NCBI GenBank assembly: GCA_023653785.1
Contig: JAMKCH010084911.1
Coordinates: 58,348-122,347 of the forward strand
Source: Ophioderma brevispina
Taxonomy: Eukaryota > Echinodermata > Ophiuroidea > Amphilepidida > Ophiodermatidae
Direction: 5' to 3'
DNA: 64,000 bases
The notes beneath the pieces are model-generated. The model did not search any database. It was given only the letters and a program-made list of their open reading frames with translations, and was not told where the DNA came from. Below, piece by piece: positions 45,114 to 57,311 of the stretch; the stretch's first letter is position 1, and each line of letters opens with the position of its first letter. The position numbers were made by a program, and so were the translations under genes.

Positions 45114-47700
45114 TCACTATTTATCCGGAAGCGAACACTCTTCACTTACAGTCCCTGACTATACGGCTATTAGGAGGATTAATGATAACCGGATTGTCAA
45201 GGTGGATGAATTAAAACTGGCTATTGTCAAAATAGACCAATCATAAGAAAGTTGGGATCGATATACATGCAGTATCACTGTCTGAGGAGTGAGAGTTTAA
45301 CGTGCTGTCAAAACGGGATGGTATAACACGAAGATCGGACACATTTTAAGAGTCAGCCCATACATACAGCCGAGAACCCACGTCGAAAACACACACAAAT
45401 AAACTATTTAATTACTTTTAGCTATATATAAAGGGAGAATAGCTGAAGGAAAAGTACGCTATTGCGATGGGAATAAATAACGATTAAAAAATGGAAAACC
45501 TTTTTAATAAAAAATTAAAGATTAATTCACAGCAATTCAAAATAACGATGACGAGAGATATAGGAATGCTATAAACCAAACATAATAAGATACACGGATG
45601 CTGATGACCACAGGAACCGAACGAAAATATCTTTATAATAAAGAAGTAATGATGAGTGCTGTTGCATAGATGTAATCAAAACCATAGAAGCGTGAGCACA
45701 TAATGTAGAGCGAAAGTATAGGCAATGGTGGCCATGTTGTTAGCGTGATTATGTCAGCACTCGTACATAACTTACATAATAGCAGATATCCAGAGTGCAA
45801 TGGTTTTTGGGGGTGTATAATATATAAATAGGGCTGTTTGATTATGGAGTGTATCGGTGCGCATAGCTACCGAGCCATAGCTCTGTAGCCATGGCGCGTA
45901 GATGTCAATGGTATTATTTTGATAGGATTCCTTTTGCAGGGGAAGTTTTCTGGAGTTTTGAGTTATGCACAGGTAATTAAACAGAAGCATGATTGATGTG
46001 AACTTCATATTTTTTTCTTAATTTATCTGATATTACTAAATCTTTTGAACAAAGGTTTAAGAGATGATTTTTTTAATTCACTGATCCGAGACTGCCATAG
46101 TAAATGCATGTAGCAGTTTCACAAATTACCGTTTGGAAAATCCCCAATGCCCAATCGAGCAGATCGTGTCCTACCCTACCTGTACAGAACCACATGTATA
46201 GTCTCACTCTTGATCGATTACGCTGTCACAACAGAGATACAGAACCTTTCTGCTTTGCCGTTTTGTAGTTATAAACGGTAACGAGATTAATAGTTTGGTG
46301 TCACTTGTCATGTACGGCAGGTCACGTGTCAGTATCAGTATCATTTTGCTCTTCGGGGGCGACCGATATGTATAAATCCGACTATGTTAAATCAAGGTCG
46401 TACATGACCTTCTGCCCCAAGTGCTATTTTTTTTTCCAAAAGACACCATGTATTATGTCTAACATTACAAAATTACCTTTTCCCTACTGATTCAAAACCC
46501 GACGTACGTGATCGATAATCGGTTGTTTTTTTCCAATGGAGGGATACGTAAGTCATTTTTACCTGAATGGGTCCCCCGAATCAAAATAATAAACCAATCA
46601 ATGCCGTGACTCAGCAATCTTTCATTTTTGTCCACAAATTGGCTGTGATCAATAAACAATTCCTTTTTAAGATTCAACATCTGTATATTGAGTTTCTTTA
46701 TACTTAATATTCAATTGTCCCCGCATGAATGTGAAAAAATATGGGTCCTAAGTCTAACACACTGAAAACATAGTCAGCCGGCTAAATACCCTTACCGTGG
46801 TCTGGAATGATCAGACGGCTCCCCGTTTAGTTCTAGCAGCTTACAGCCACTTGCGCGCGGCTGCGGGTTATGCGTCAAGGTGAATTAAAACAATCAATAA
46901 GGGAATTAACGGATAATTGTAGTTATACCTCGTCAAGGTAAAAGCAATAGTAAGGAACTACACTAATAGGCAACTTGAGTACTAAAATACATGAGCATGC
47001 CACATTTCCTAAATACGGGCTGATACGGTACGCACGAAAACTAACAAGGTGATATTTCTCGTTAGTTCTCGTTACGTAACCTCCTTTGTTACGCTTCTCG
47101 CATCGTGGGGAGACCATGTTTTCGCCCTTTCTGTTCACTCTCGGTTGAGCATTCAAGCCTCCTTCCCCACCCAATTCCTAACCCAATATATTTTGTTTTT
47201 TATTTTGTCAGTCTATATATTTTTTGGATAGCGGTATTCATTTACATTAGTCATTTTTGGGCAATCTTTTAAAAGTTGAGGCGCACCCATGTCTGTATAT
47301 TCCACGCAAGGCATCAAGGGAGTGCGCCCTTGCACTAGCTTCCAGGACACCCCACTTCCCCCACAGGGGTTTGTCGTGGCCCAGAGTGCCGATAGCCTCC
47401 GCTATCGGACTGTTGCGGTGCACCTTGCCTTTTATTTTTTTTGGTTATTTCTATTTTGCCATAAAGTTGAATTTAGGGTCCGCATGAATTTAAAAATTTT
47501 TTCAAGATAATCTCGTAGCCGTCGATAGTATTGCGCGATTGGGACATAGTGATATTATTCTTAGTCTTTGCCGCCCTATCGAGTGCAGCCGTAACGGCGA
47601 TATCTTTGTTATGTACACGGGGAAAGCGATTTTTTCGCATCTAGCTTTTTATCGCGTACGGTCTTCGTAGGACAAAAACTGATGATATTTCTTATGAAGA
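45114..47700. other. no gene recognised
   Basis: AT-rich with isolated open frames. One on the minus strand near 45.8-46.0 kb begins with a hydrophobic stretch, but it has no family resemblance or splice support. A palindrome-like gttacgtaac occurs at 47082. This could include upstream parts of the recombinase element that starts near 47.8 kb. Confidence 0.45.
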
Positions 47701-47789
47701 GATTGAAAAAAACCGGTTATTTGTTTGTGTGACCTCCTTGTGTCAAACGAATTGATATTTGTTCTTGCAGTGTATTTTTTATTCTTTTC

Positions 47790-48855
47790 CACAGATGCAT
47801 TGAGAGAGTTCGACGCAAGTCTACGCGATTCAGGAACATCCTTACTCGGTTTATTCCGTCACAATATGACCAATCTTTTGTTGTTCATCCAAGGGCCCCC
47901 TATACTGTCAAGTATTACGGCTCGCAGCGTGGAAGAGGTGGACTGTTTGGGCATCTTCTAAATCCGGCGTTAAAGCTTTTCCAGTTTCTCGACTTCATTT
48001 AGCCCTTCTACATATCCGACATCTCCAGTTCAGGATCCAAAATCAGCCGCCGATGTAGTTCATCGCCGCAATCAAAATGGATGCATTCTTTTATCAGGTC
48101 TGTCTTCACCTTCAGATTCCGCTCTTCTTGTTAAAAACCACCACTGAGGAATTCCGTCGGGAGAGTAAACGCTAGCCCCTCCTTCGCGTTCCAAAAGAAC
48201 CTATAACTTCCCAGTTACTGCAAAAATGGCGACTGTTATAAACAGAAACTCTCGCCGACCCTAAGAGTTCGATTCAGTCGCATTTGTCTGTACGCCGGGG
48301 TTTCTTTCGCTTTGATGACCATAGCGGTGTTCGCCGTAGAGACTGTTAACAAATCTTCGTCCGAAACGGATGGTCATTCAATCTTGCTAAAGCTAAAAAC
48401 GACCAATTCCGTCAAAGATCAGACGTCACCTTGCTAGGACTTAACAAGACACGTGCCCCGTCGCCATTTCTGAAGCTTATTTTGCCGCCATGGGAGATCC
48501 TCCTGACTCGGATTTACCAGTTCTTCGCAGGTTTACGTCCTCAAGAAACGGCTTGATCCTACTAAAGCATCCCTTAGCTTAGCCTACACCGAACTAGGGG
48601 ATTCTGCGCGAGGCTTTGAGCTCCATGTCTATGATCCGTCCATTTTGTACGGGCGCTTCCAGGAGTTCCCGCTCGGCGGCGCCTCGGCAGATGTGCAATT
48701 GCGAAGTAGAAATAACCTCTCTTTTTTTAATTTCCAAAACATGGACGATGGAAGTCCGAGAAGTCTCGCAACATTGGACCTGAAAACCAGCCCCGCTCAA
48801 AATCTGCCTCCATCTAGCTCATCGGCTTATAAATCGGGTGGTCAGTTTCGGCTAT
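47790..48855 (+). pseudogene. tyrosine recombinase of a Crypton/DIRS-like element, copy 1, broken
   Basis: After an acceptor-like tttccacag at 47791, fragments in three frames give AAWKRWTVWASSKSGVKAFP then VSRLHLALLH (core-binding SAM-like domain, 47925-48015) and SDISSSGSKSAADVV. Then come AKMATVINRNS and the catalytic domain. The latter includes FALMTIAVFAVETV-type frames where copy 2 reads FLRFDDHSGVRRRDC, and AKAKNDQFRQSSDV. It ends at 48855 with SAPAQNL-type tail sequence. Such recombinases cut and rejoin DNA through a tyrosine. Numerous 1-base indels relative to copy 2, including doubled letters, look like long-read noise as much as decay. No RT or RNase H is seen, favouring Crypton over DIRS. 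Confidence 0.72.
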
Positions 48856-49525
48856 AATTCATTTATCCGTTAGAGTTAGATATAAATTGTGTTTTCTCCC
48901 TAATTTTTCTCTCAATACTTCATTTTAGTGCCGCTGGAATAAAATCTAGTTACGGGTAATCATTGTCCAGTGCTCATGTAATATTGACACGATTGTGTAA
49001 GCACTAGTTAGCCACGAACTTCCTGAGCATCGTCAGACTTTGAAATGACATGCCTGTGATTTCATTATGTATGTGGTGATGAAGAAAAGACTTTTGCAAA
49101 AACGAAGTCATGTAAACGGTCAGAACTCTTGTGTTTAATTTTGTTATTTTTGCAAAGTATATGGTGCATTGGAACATTTAAACCACGAGGCTACTCTGCT
49201 CAGCCCTGTCAATTTTGTGAACCAAAATCAGTTTCCTTTGTCCTTTTTGGTCGTATTTTTGATTTTTTACTTTATATACATGAGGTAGATTAGAAAAGAA
49301 ATGGTTTTCTGACGAGTCGTCGGAAGAAACGCAATTTTATAGGGAAGATTTACGAAAATAAATGATGAGGAAACTATAATACGTTAAAGGGGCATTCGTT
49401 GATCCACAAGCCTCGTCCCACCGACTTAAGTAATCCAGGTGCCACAATCTAAGATGCTTAATTCGGTCGCTCTGTAAGAAATTCGCAATTTTGTATTTTC
49501 GTCCGTCAAACGGACAGGAAATTAC

Positions 49526-49562
<37 letters not shown>

Positions 49563-49950
49563 CACAGGTGCCTGATGGGACCTGGGGAAACGAAGCGATG
49601 TTCATTAACATTTAAAACAGCCAAGCTCGGATTCGCCTAATATTTTGACGAAAGCTTTTTCGGACATTTAGTGATCAATGAATAAAACAGAAGGTGCTGA
49701 AATCACGAAATGCACATTTAATGGAAAAAAAAAAATAACCAATATATAATATGAACCAGTACAATTTATAACTTATTGTGATTATACAGAATGAAAAAAT
49801 AGATAATTTGATGAAAATACAAGTAATGCTATCTTCCGTAGAAGATAACAAATTCATGTGGAAATATTACTCTATGTATAGATATAAATAGTGTATCTGA
49901 AACAAATAAAAACACATTGTTGATAAATATGCATATATGATGACCTACAC
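48856..49950 (+). repeat. downstream region shared by both recombinase copies
   Basis: From ttcatttatccgttagagtt onward this matches 61622-62960 nearly base for base apart from frequent small indels: tgccgctgg, gcactagttagccacgaac, atgacatg, aaaccacgaggctac, catgaggtagatta, gaaatcacgaaatgcac. It is non-coding, probably the 3' part of the recombinase element. The exception is 35 C at 49527, absent from the other copy. Confidence 0.8.
49527..49561. repeat. poly-C run of 35
   Basis: Thirty-five consecutive C follow gaaattaca. In the other copy (about 62302) gaaattaca is followed directly by gcacagtagcc, so the run is absent there. Confidence 0.95.
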
Positions 49951-49959
49951 AAGTGTCAT

Positions 49960-50365
49960 AACAATTAATTAGATTATACCCCGTATTAATTTACAGGGGT
50001 AAACTTTGGATAGCTAGAGAAAAGATTTTAAAGGGGTAGATGAGGAGCAAGGAGAAACCGACACACTTGCATATGATCAGTCAACAATTTTACCATACAT
50101 ATAACGAAAGGAACATCCCCAAAGTGCCCAGATACATTATGTATTTAAAATCATTAATTATATATGGCAGTAATGAATTGCAGGTTACTTGAATAGCTAG
50201 AAAAAGATTAAAGGAATTAAAAGGAAGATGATGAGCAAGGAAGAAACACAATACATGGAATGTGATCATGATGGCAATTTATATACTTATAACAGAGTCA
50301 AAACCCCAAAGTGCACAATCACAGTATGTAAAGTCAGTAATTCAGTATAGTATAGTTGGATATGT
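49960..50365 (+). repeat. ~170-bp satellite (sat3) array, left of the sat2-armed element
   Basis: Two to three monomers with tttggatagctagagaaaag, agatgaggagcaagga, tatgatca, aattttaccatacatataac and ccccaaagtgcccagataca. The same monomer, in the same orientation, forms 55100-55960 and 63190-63560. Confidence 0.8.
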
Positions 50366-50374
50366 CAGATATTT

Positions 50375-50870
50375 AGATCCCGTGGGATTTCGTGCCAAAA
50401 TTGATTTTATGGCTAACTTTTGTTAATTTTGGGGTTTTTTTTGATGATTTCAAAAATGCTTAGGTGCATGTTTTCAACCACGCCCTCAGCCGCCATTTTG
50501 AATTTCAAATGGCCCGCCATTTTTCATTTATTTTTGTCCTATATCTCGGGCTATGAGCAAACTTAGAGAAGTAAAAATGGTGGCCAATACCCATGTTTGT
50601 TATACAAGGGATCCATTGCAAGAGTCTCACTTGTAATGATTTGGTTTGGCGCCATCTTGAATTTCAAAATGGTTCGCCATGTTCAACTATGTTATGTGCT
50701 GTATCTCGGCTTATGAGCAACTTAGAATAGTAAAAATGGTGGCAACTACCCATGTTTGGGTGATACCGGGATTCTAGTAAAGCATTACTTATTTGTATCT
50801 AATTGGGTTTAGTCGCCATCTTGAATCAAAATGGCTGGCATTTTCAATATATGTGTCCAAACGGGAAAAA
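50375..50870 (+). repeat. sat2-type left inverted arm of a ~4.7-kb element
   Basis: Starts near cccgtgggatttcgtgcc and continues ggctaacttttgttaatttt, gcttaggtgcat, aaccacgccctcagccgcca, then sat2 monomers (ttgaatttcaaatggc, ctatatctcgggctatgagc, ggtggccaatacccatg, aatgatttggtttggcgcca). The complement of this whole series is found at 54600-55085, ending ccaaaattgacaaagtaagc and aatcccacggg. The arms are therefore genuine inverted repeats of ~0.5 kb. Confidence 0.82.
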
Positions 50871-50954
50871 TGACCATCTTATAAACGGTATCTGTCGATT
50901 TTATAATCCGATAGCCTAATTAGACGGCATTCATAACAGACTCAGGTCGGATTA

Positions 50955-51140
50955 ACACTGGGCAGGTGTGGCAGGAGATATGGTCTGCCGGTCTACAGTC
51001 CGGGAACAATGGTGAAACAAATAGAGGGCAATCGATTCAGTTCTGACTCTTAATGTAACATTAGTTTCACGCCTTTTTCCGTTTGTCTTCGTTATGGAGC
51101 CCGGACTGTGGTTCTGCCGGACCATATCTCCTTCACAACG
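50955..51140 (+). repeat. dispersed repeat X, copy 3
   Basis: Contains gcaggtgtggcaggagatat, gactcttaatgtaacattag, tttcacgcctttttccg, tggagcccggactgtggttc in the same order as copies 1 and 2. Here ggagatatggtc...gaccatatctcc also form a short inverted repeat at its ends. Confidence 0.65.
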
Positions 51141-51349
51141 GAGCTTTGGTAAATTTAAGGGCGGGATATTAAAAGACATATGGCCATTGCGTTAAAACTG
51201 CATGGGCCATGCTTGGATGGAGCGTTTCAAGTTTAGTTAAATCTGATAAGGTTTTGAAATAGAGCCTTAAATGTGATTGAATTACCCAAGAAAAGTACTT
51301 ATTTTAAAGCCATTATTTAGCTGGTTTGATAAGACTTCAATAATTAAAT

Positions 51350-51835
51350 TTGAGTAAATACGTAAACAAAGGACGTGAGGGGTGGAAGCAAGTGGACACA
51401 GATTGGGTAAAGTCTTGGGAGAAACTACACGGTCTGAGATCTACCTTTCCGCGTACTGAAAAACCTTTTCCCGAGTACTGCACACAGATTCGATCACTGT
51501 TCGCGTACGCAAGCCAGAAGGTTCAGATTAATTTTCTCCGGAATATCATCACAGTGACCATCATGAAACAGATTGTTAGGAGACCTCCAACTGATATACT
51601 GCCATCTATATGTCTACAGTGCTTTGCCTTGCTCAAGGGATATCCAATTTTGTTGTAGGGTCCTCATCACAAACCTGTCATAACACTTGATCTGGACTGC
51701 AACGAAAGGGCAATGAAACTGCAATCTCCAACGGGAAATACCAACTGGTTTGAGAGTTTGGCGAAGGGTCATGCTTGTTTTGCTTCATGTCATGCTATCG
51801 GCAAGTATCTTGAAATACCAGAACACTGAAGCTGG
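51350..51835 (+). pseudogene. unidentified protein fragment inside the satellite-armed element
   Basis: An open frame of 102 codons contains GWKQVDTDWVKSWEKLHGL, FPRTEKPFPEYCTQIRSLFA and LPSICLQCFALLKG; it ends at 51658. After the stop, protein-like sequence resumes in another frame (KPVITLDLDCNERAMKLQ, then HACFASCHAIGKYLEIPEH) up to about 51830. Codon-like composition, tryptophans and cysteines suggest a real but broken gene. The KPVITLD...AIGKYL part weakly resembles multi-copy uncharacterised invertebrate proteins, but I cannot name a family. It may be the captured or native cargo of the element. Confidence 0.35.
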
Positions 51836-53659
51836 TCTTTTATTCACCAATTCACCATCGACAATTCATCAAATCTTTACTGGAAAGCGGTTTAAGCGTG
51901 GGTAGAGTACCTTGTAACCAATATCATGGTCTGCTATGCCTCCTCTTTGAAGCAACTTGCAGCTAGAAAAACTTTGTACTATACCATAATCCGAAATGTT
52001 ACGAACTCCACAATAGGCTTCGTATGAGACATTGAAGATATGGTGGGGGTCTTTGAAGAGGTAAATCTTCAGAGACCAGATCTGAGCTGCACTTGGTCAA
52101 GCCCTTCCGCAGGATGGCCAATTTAGAAATCTTCTGAGTTATATGAAGCAGGTAGAGAGTCTACTTTGATTCCAGCAAATAGACAGGGAGAGCGGGAGCT
52201 TGGTCTCGGTGCCTTTGAGGAGCAAGTCCAAATTACTACTGCTGGCTCCTGAGTCTCTACAAATATGCTCGATCTTGTACCAATAATTGTCTTGCCCAAA
52301 TAAAGAGTTTAAGCTTGCACGGACCAAGAAACTTGGGAAGCTTAAAATCGGTGATTTTCATGGTGACTAAGTTCAGGATTCCCACCTCCACAAATCCTGT
52401 CGTGGGACCCAAACATGGACAGCTTATCAGAGTTTTTGGTTATCCGCAGATCACTATTCTTTCTCAGATGGCCTTCTCTAATCCCCAAATGACAAGAGTT
52501 ACTTTGTGTCCATGTCATTGATGAGTTTAACAGGGAACCAACAAGTGACTCTCAGGTAGACTAAACACCGGGGCGGATACATCAAGTGGGTTGGAGATCC
52601 AATACAATTGGTGCATATAGACGCCATGGTGAGTTGGTTCGACGTTATCAATAAAGTCCAACAATGGTACACTGCTCTATTTGACAACACCTTTGTTCGA
52701 AGCTCCGTAAGAGTGGATCCGGGGTGAAGAAGGATGTGATATCTTCGGCAGATATATCCTATAACTCACTTGAACGCTCAGACACATGTCAAAAATGTCT
52801 GCCGGCACTTGATCCGGTCAAGTTTGGACATCAGAAATTCGAAACTATTATCAAAATAGTACCACTGAAATCCCTGCTGTCTCATATTGAAACAAAGTCT
52901 AAACTGACAGATTACTTGGGGACATTGCTTTACTCCATGAATATGAAGTAGCAGCAAGAGCTTAGTTGGCATCCTAACGTTCCAAAAAACCAGGTTGATG
53001 TGGCTCCAATATGGTGAGCACTCAATCGAGGAGGCAGACACCTTGACCCAAGGCATGTATTTGATGCGTCAAGACTGACGGGAAACATCAGAGATATAAC
53101 TGAATATTCGCCAGAACGGATTGTCTCATTTTCCTCATGGATTTGTGTTCAACCAACAGTTTTCCAGGCGAGCTTAACTTTCTCACCGGAAAAGAAAAGC
53201 GAAGTGCACAGTGACATACGGGCAAGGTGTGCAGCAGTTGGAAGCGGAAAACTATAGTGTATACTAAGGCGGCTTGCCCTGCCCGCTTTAAGAGGTACTG
53301 ATTGGGGAGGAAAAATTTGCTGGCATATCAAGCGGTAGGTGGTAAATACAGCCCTATACTTGCAAGCTGTGACGCAATGGGTGTATACCAGAAATTTTCC
53401 ATGGGGTAGTTTCGGACCTAGGACAGCATGTTAAATGGTTTTGAAAAAAAACTTTTTGTGCATGGTGTATGTCAAGAACAGCAAATTGCAGCACATTTTG
53501 CCAAGAACGACACTCCTCTGTAAATCAAGTGGACTTTGGTAACACAATTGATACAACATAACAAGTCCAGAAGGCTATACTGACTAATCATCATCATCTG
53601 TCGTCCGTAGACGGAACGTCGAAAGCAGCCGAGAAAAATTTGTACCAGGCTGCTTTATT
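51836..53659. other. element interior, broken coding remnants of unknown type
   Basis: Several medium open frames in both strands (for example plus-strand around 52320-52700) contain protein-like stretches but no motif I recognise and many stops. It could be decayed continuation of the fragment at 51350. Confidence 0.3.
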
Positions 53660-54075
53660 CCTTTATGAGTTGCTGGATTTCACTGTATACAATCCAATTA
53701 TCTTTAGCAATGACATCAGGATAACTACGTTTCCTTCCACGGCTAGGTTTTCTCCAGGTGGTGTCAAAAAATTAGGAGAGATGATGTTGGTCATTTGTCC
53801 GCCGAGCAGTGACATGCAAACTGGAGACGTCTCTTTTAATGGTTCTGAAAGGAGGTATATGCTCAATATACCAGTGTGGAAATATGATCTCTCCAGATGA
53901 TGCTCCAAGTACTCTTCTGAGAAGTTGTATATAACAGCCATTGATCCTGTCCTCACGCTTTTGGGTAATGGTCTCAGTAAAAGTCTCAGCACATAGATGA
54001 GTATACTCTCTACACACGCCTTGAAGAACTTAAGTTTTATCCTGACTAGGTACTGGGGAACCCATGTAGTCATGT
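53660..54075 (-). pseudogene. LINE reverse transcriptase C-terminal fragment
   Basis: MTTWVPQYLVRIKLKFFKAC followed by VESILIY, then after a frame change ETFTETITQKREDRINGCYI and QLLRRVLGASSGEIIFPHW, then IEHIPPFRTIKRDVSSL. This matches the thumb/connection segment of RTE-type 'endonuclease-reverse transcriptase' LINE proteins (KFF-ACVESILLYG-ETWT, then R-DG-YT-LLR-LG, then I-P-I--RR). The catalytic core is absent. At least one frameshift. Confidence 0.7.
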
Positions 54076-54449
54076 TTAAGCCTCTAATGGAATTTCAATA
54101 GCCTTATTTTTTTCTTATGATGGAAGGCAATAAAAAAACCCATCCTCTTAGCCATTTAGTCAAGTTTGCATGATAAAAAGTTTTTTGTGTCTCTAAAAAG
54201 GGAATAACATGAGATTATTAACTTCAGCTTCACGAAAATATTACTGATTAATGCCTCACTCAAATAAAGTTTCCGAAATTACGTAGTATGGTGAAAATAA
54301 CTTTATGTACTGAAAAGACATCAAGATCAAAGTCAGTATTAAAAAAGGGTTAAAAAAGGATAGTGTTTAAAAATAGTAGAATCGGTAATTTACATACTGA
54401 TATTTGGGTTACATTTTCATTGACATTACATTATTATCAAAACATAAAA
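54076..54449. other. unassigned sequence
   Basis: AT-rich interior between the LINE fragment and the right satellite arm; nothing recognised. Confidence 0.4.
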
Positions 54450-55085
54450 TAAAAAAATTGTTGTGGCGGCCATTTTGAAATATTCCATGGTGGGCTGAGG
54501 TTGCTCATTGAAATAATAGGCATGCAGTGATTTGGAATGATCATCATAGTACATGCAATGCGACCATTTTAGATGGCTTTATTACTGGTATGCGAGATTT
54601 TTAAACCAAGTGATTAGATATGGTGGCCATTTGAAAATCCAAAGATGGCGGCCAAAGCTAAATTAGTAAAAGCAAGCCCGTGTGTTATGGTAATCCTTAG
54701 TACACAACCATGGGTATTACCCCAGTTTTATCTTCCACGGTGCTCACACGCCAAGATATAGACATAACATAATTTTAAAATGGCGGGCCATTTTGAAATT
54801 CAAGATGGCTAGCCAAACCAAATCAGTTACAAGTAAGGACGATGCTTCAATGGGAATCCCTGGTTTATCACAAACATGGGATTGCCACCAATTTTACTCT
54901 TCTAAGTGGCTCCTAAGCCGAGATCAAAGGACAAAAAATTACTGAAACAATGGTGGCATTTTAAATTCAAAATGGCGAAATGAAGCGTGGTTGAATAAAA
55001 ATGGCACTTAAGATTTTTGAATCAGCACCCCAAATTGACAAAGTAAGCTACTAAAATCAATTTTGGCACACAAATCCCACGGGAA
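54450..55085 (-). repeat. sat2-type right inverted arm of the ~4.7-kb element
   Basis: Reverse-orientation sat2 monomers (gccattttgaaattcaagat, ccaaaccaaatcagttacaa, gggattgccaccaattttac, aagccgagatc) end with gaagcgtggttgaataaaa, tgacaaagtaagc and aatcccacggg. That is the mirror image of 50375-50870. Beyond it the ~170-bp sat3 array resumes in the same orientation as on the left side. Confidence 0.82.
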
Positions 55086-55099
55086 AACATATCAAAATG

Positions 55100-55960
55100 C
55101 CCTAATATGACGATGAATTACATGGTAAATAATTGATAAACTAGAACAAGATTAAAGGGAAGTCAAATCCTCAAAGTGCTATATACACATAATATCATTT
55201 AAATTCAGTTATGACAATAGTGATAATCCGGTGTATAAACCATTGGTATCTTTGGTAGCTAGAAAAGGATTGAAGGGTTAGATGATGAGCAAGGAAGAAC
55301 GAAACACATAGCATTGACAATGATGACAGCAATTTTCTTATACTAATTGATAGGAGTTCAAAATCCTCAACGGTATTCATATACAAAGATCATTTAATTC
55401 AATATGACAGTAAGGATATACCATGGTAAAATTTGGATAGCTAGAGAAAGATTAAAAGGGGGTAGCCGAGGTGCAGGAAAAGAACGAAACAATGTAGCAT
55501 ATGGAATGACAGTTAACCCCCCAAACATTATATAACGGAGTCAAATCTATAAGGTGCTACGTACACATGTGTAATCATATTTAATTCCACATAGGGAATG
55601 ACGATATTTCATGGAAACTTGGAAGCTAGAAAAGAATGAATGAGGTGCGATGATGAGCAAGGAAAGAACGAAAACCATATCGTGTGACCTGACAGCAAAT
55701 TGACTATTCTTATTATAGAGTCCAAAATCAAAGTGTACTTACACATAGGGAAACAAAAAAAATACCATAACATTCAGTTGTGACAATAGTAAATTTTCTT
55801 GGTAATCAATGGATAGCAGAGAAAAGATTGTAAGGGGAGATTATGAGCAAGGAAGGACGAAACGCATAGCATGAGGATCATGACAACAATTTTTACTAAC
55901 CTTTACAAAGTCAACATCTTGTAATTAGCTACACACACAAATACAATGTGCTGCATATAC
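55100..55960 (+). repeat. ~170-bp satellite (sat3) array, right side
   Basis: About five diverged monomers with (t)ggatagctagagaaagatt, gatgatgagcaaggaagaac, acacatagcat, atgacagcaatttt and caaagtgctatatacacat. Orientation is the same as the array at 49960. Confidence 0.8.
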
Positions 55961-56544
55961 AAATGTAATATGTAACAGAATAATGTTCAAGATCAAGAAT
56001 TTTAACGGGAACAAAAAAATGATAATAATTTCAATATGTCACGTATTATTAAAAAAAAAAACATTATGAAAGTTAAGACTATTGCAAATTAGGTGGGGGG
56101 GGGGGGATGGACCTCTTAAAATTAACATGACAAGGTGAATGCAACCACATTGAGGGATGTTTAAAACAAAAGTCAATTACCATTTCCACGTTACCACAAC
56201 GCTACGGTGGTAAGTTTTTTTTTGTGTTTTTTTTGGGCAAATTATTGTAATAATCAACAACAAGTAAATTATACCAAAAATAACATTATCAAACGACAAA
56301 TTTGGAGAGTAAGACCTGGAGAGCGAAACGAGACATTGTGGTGGGACAATAATATGAAAGCACGAATATATGGATGGTTGAGTCCACAAATAAGTACGAA
56401 AAAAGGTGAGCCTAGCAAAAGGTATAATGTTGTCAGGGTCATACGCAAAATTATGTGATTAGCATTAGGAACAGGGACAACAATATATAGTTTTAAATAA
56501 CAAACAGATATTTTACCCCAGATAATTGAAATTTAAGTGAATAG

Positions 56545-57309
56545 TGTTATATTGCCTCCATTTTTTCTGGATTAACCACTTTTAAAAATATTATTTTCTT
56601 CAATTTTATTTGAGAAAAAACGTGAACAAAACAGCACTGTAAAACACAGACATGCTTATTGGTCAATTGCAAAATTCTGACATACCATGCCAATTTAGAC
56701 AAGAAATTAGGCCATCTCCCCAGAAAGTCACAAGGGAATTGGTGAAAGAGTTATTTCATGAGTGGGAGAAAATATTTCCTGATGTATGGTGAGACACATG
56801 TCATAAACCAGGACATTGACTCTGGTGTTTCAGAGCCAACCAAATTGAAGCATCTTCAGGCTGAACTAGATAAGAAGTGAGATGGAAATTCCGAATACAG
56901 TTCAAAACTCAACTTTGAGCATATTGGGGAACCATGTACCCAATACTTATTTATGAATTGTTTATTTTGATTAATTTTTCGTGGAATGACCAAGACAAGA
57001 AATTAACCTGTTGGAGTTTAACTCTACAAGAATACAAACAGGACATAAGACATATCAAAGGAAAAGAAAAAAGAAAATTGAGCTTGTCAGAGCCGTTGTT
57101 CCAGAGTGCCTAAATTTTGTTCAGAAATTTTAGTCTACAATTTTATGTAATATTGAATGAAGGCAGCAATGCAAGAACCATTATAAATAAAAAGTTGTTA
57201 AATTGCACTGTGTAAACTGTATGAAATTACCCACAAAATGGTTTGAAAGGTATTAAAGAGAGATTTTGGAAAATTTTTCATTCATTCAAATTTCTTTTTA
57301 AGGGGGAGG
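56545..57309 (+). mobile_element. internally deleted Ty3/Gypsy retrotransposon relic
   Basis: It starts with a ~80-base fragment similar to the LTR start (tgttatattgcctccatttt, against tgttataggcctccattttt at 57312). Coding relics follow: ETHVINQDIDSGVSEPTKLK, like the region just before the Gypsy RT, near 56800, and CWSLTLQEYKQDIRHIKGKE, the RNase H end, near 57010. The RT core and integrase are missing. Immediately before the LTR is a polypurine tract aagggggaggatg, the usual plus-strand primer. Confidence 0.65.
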
Positions 57310-57311
57310 AT

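Noticed and set aside
45772..46008. Small secreted protein (minus strand, hydrophobic N-terminus)
   Set aside because: No homology, splice or promoter support; codon use looks like background AT-rich sequence.
46923..47231. Overlapping ~80-codon open frames on both strands
   Set aside because: No motif, no splice logic; both strands are equally open, so neither is persuasive.
48594..48857. Antisense frames over the recombinase
   Set aside because: They mirror the sense-strand recombinase coding sequence and recur at 61407-61601 for the same reason.
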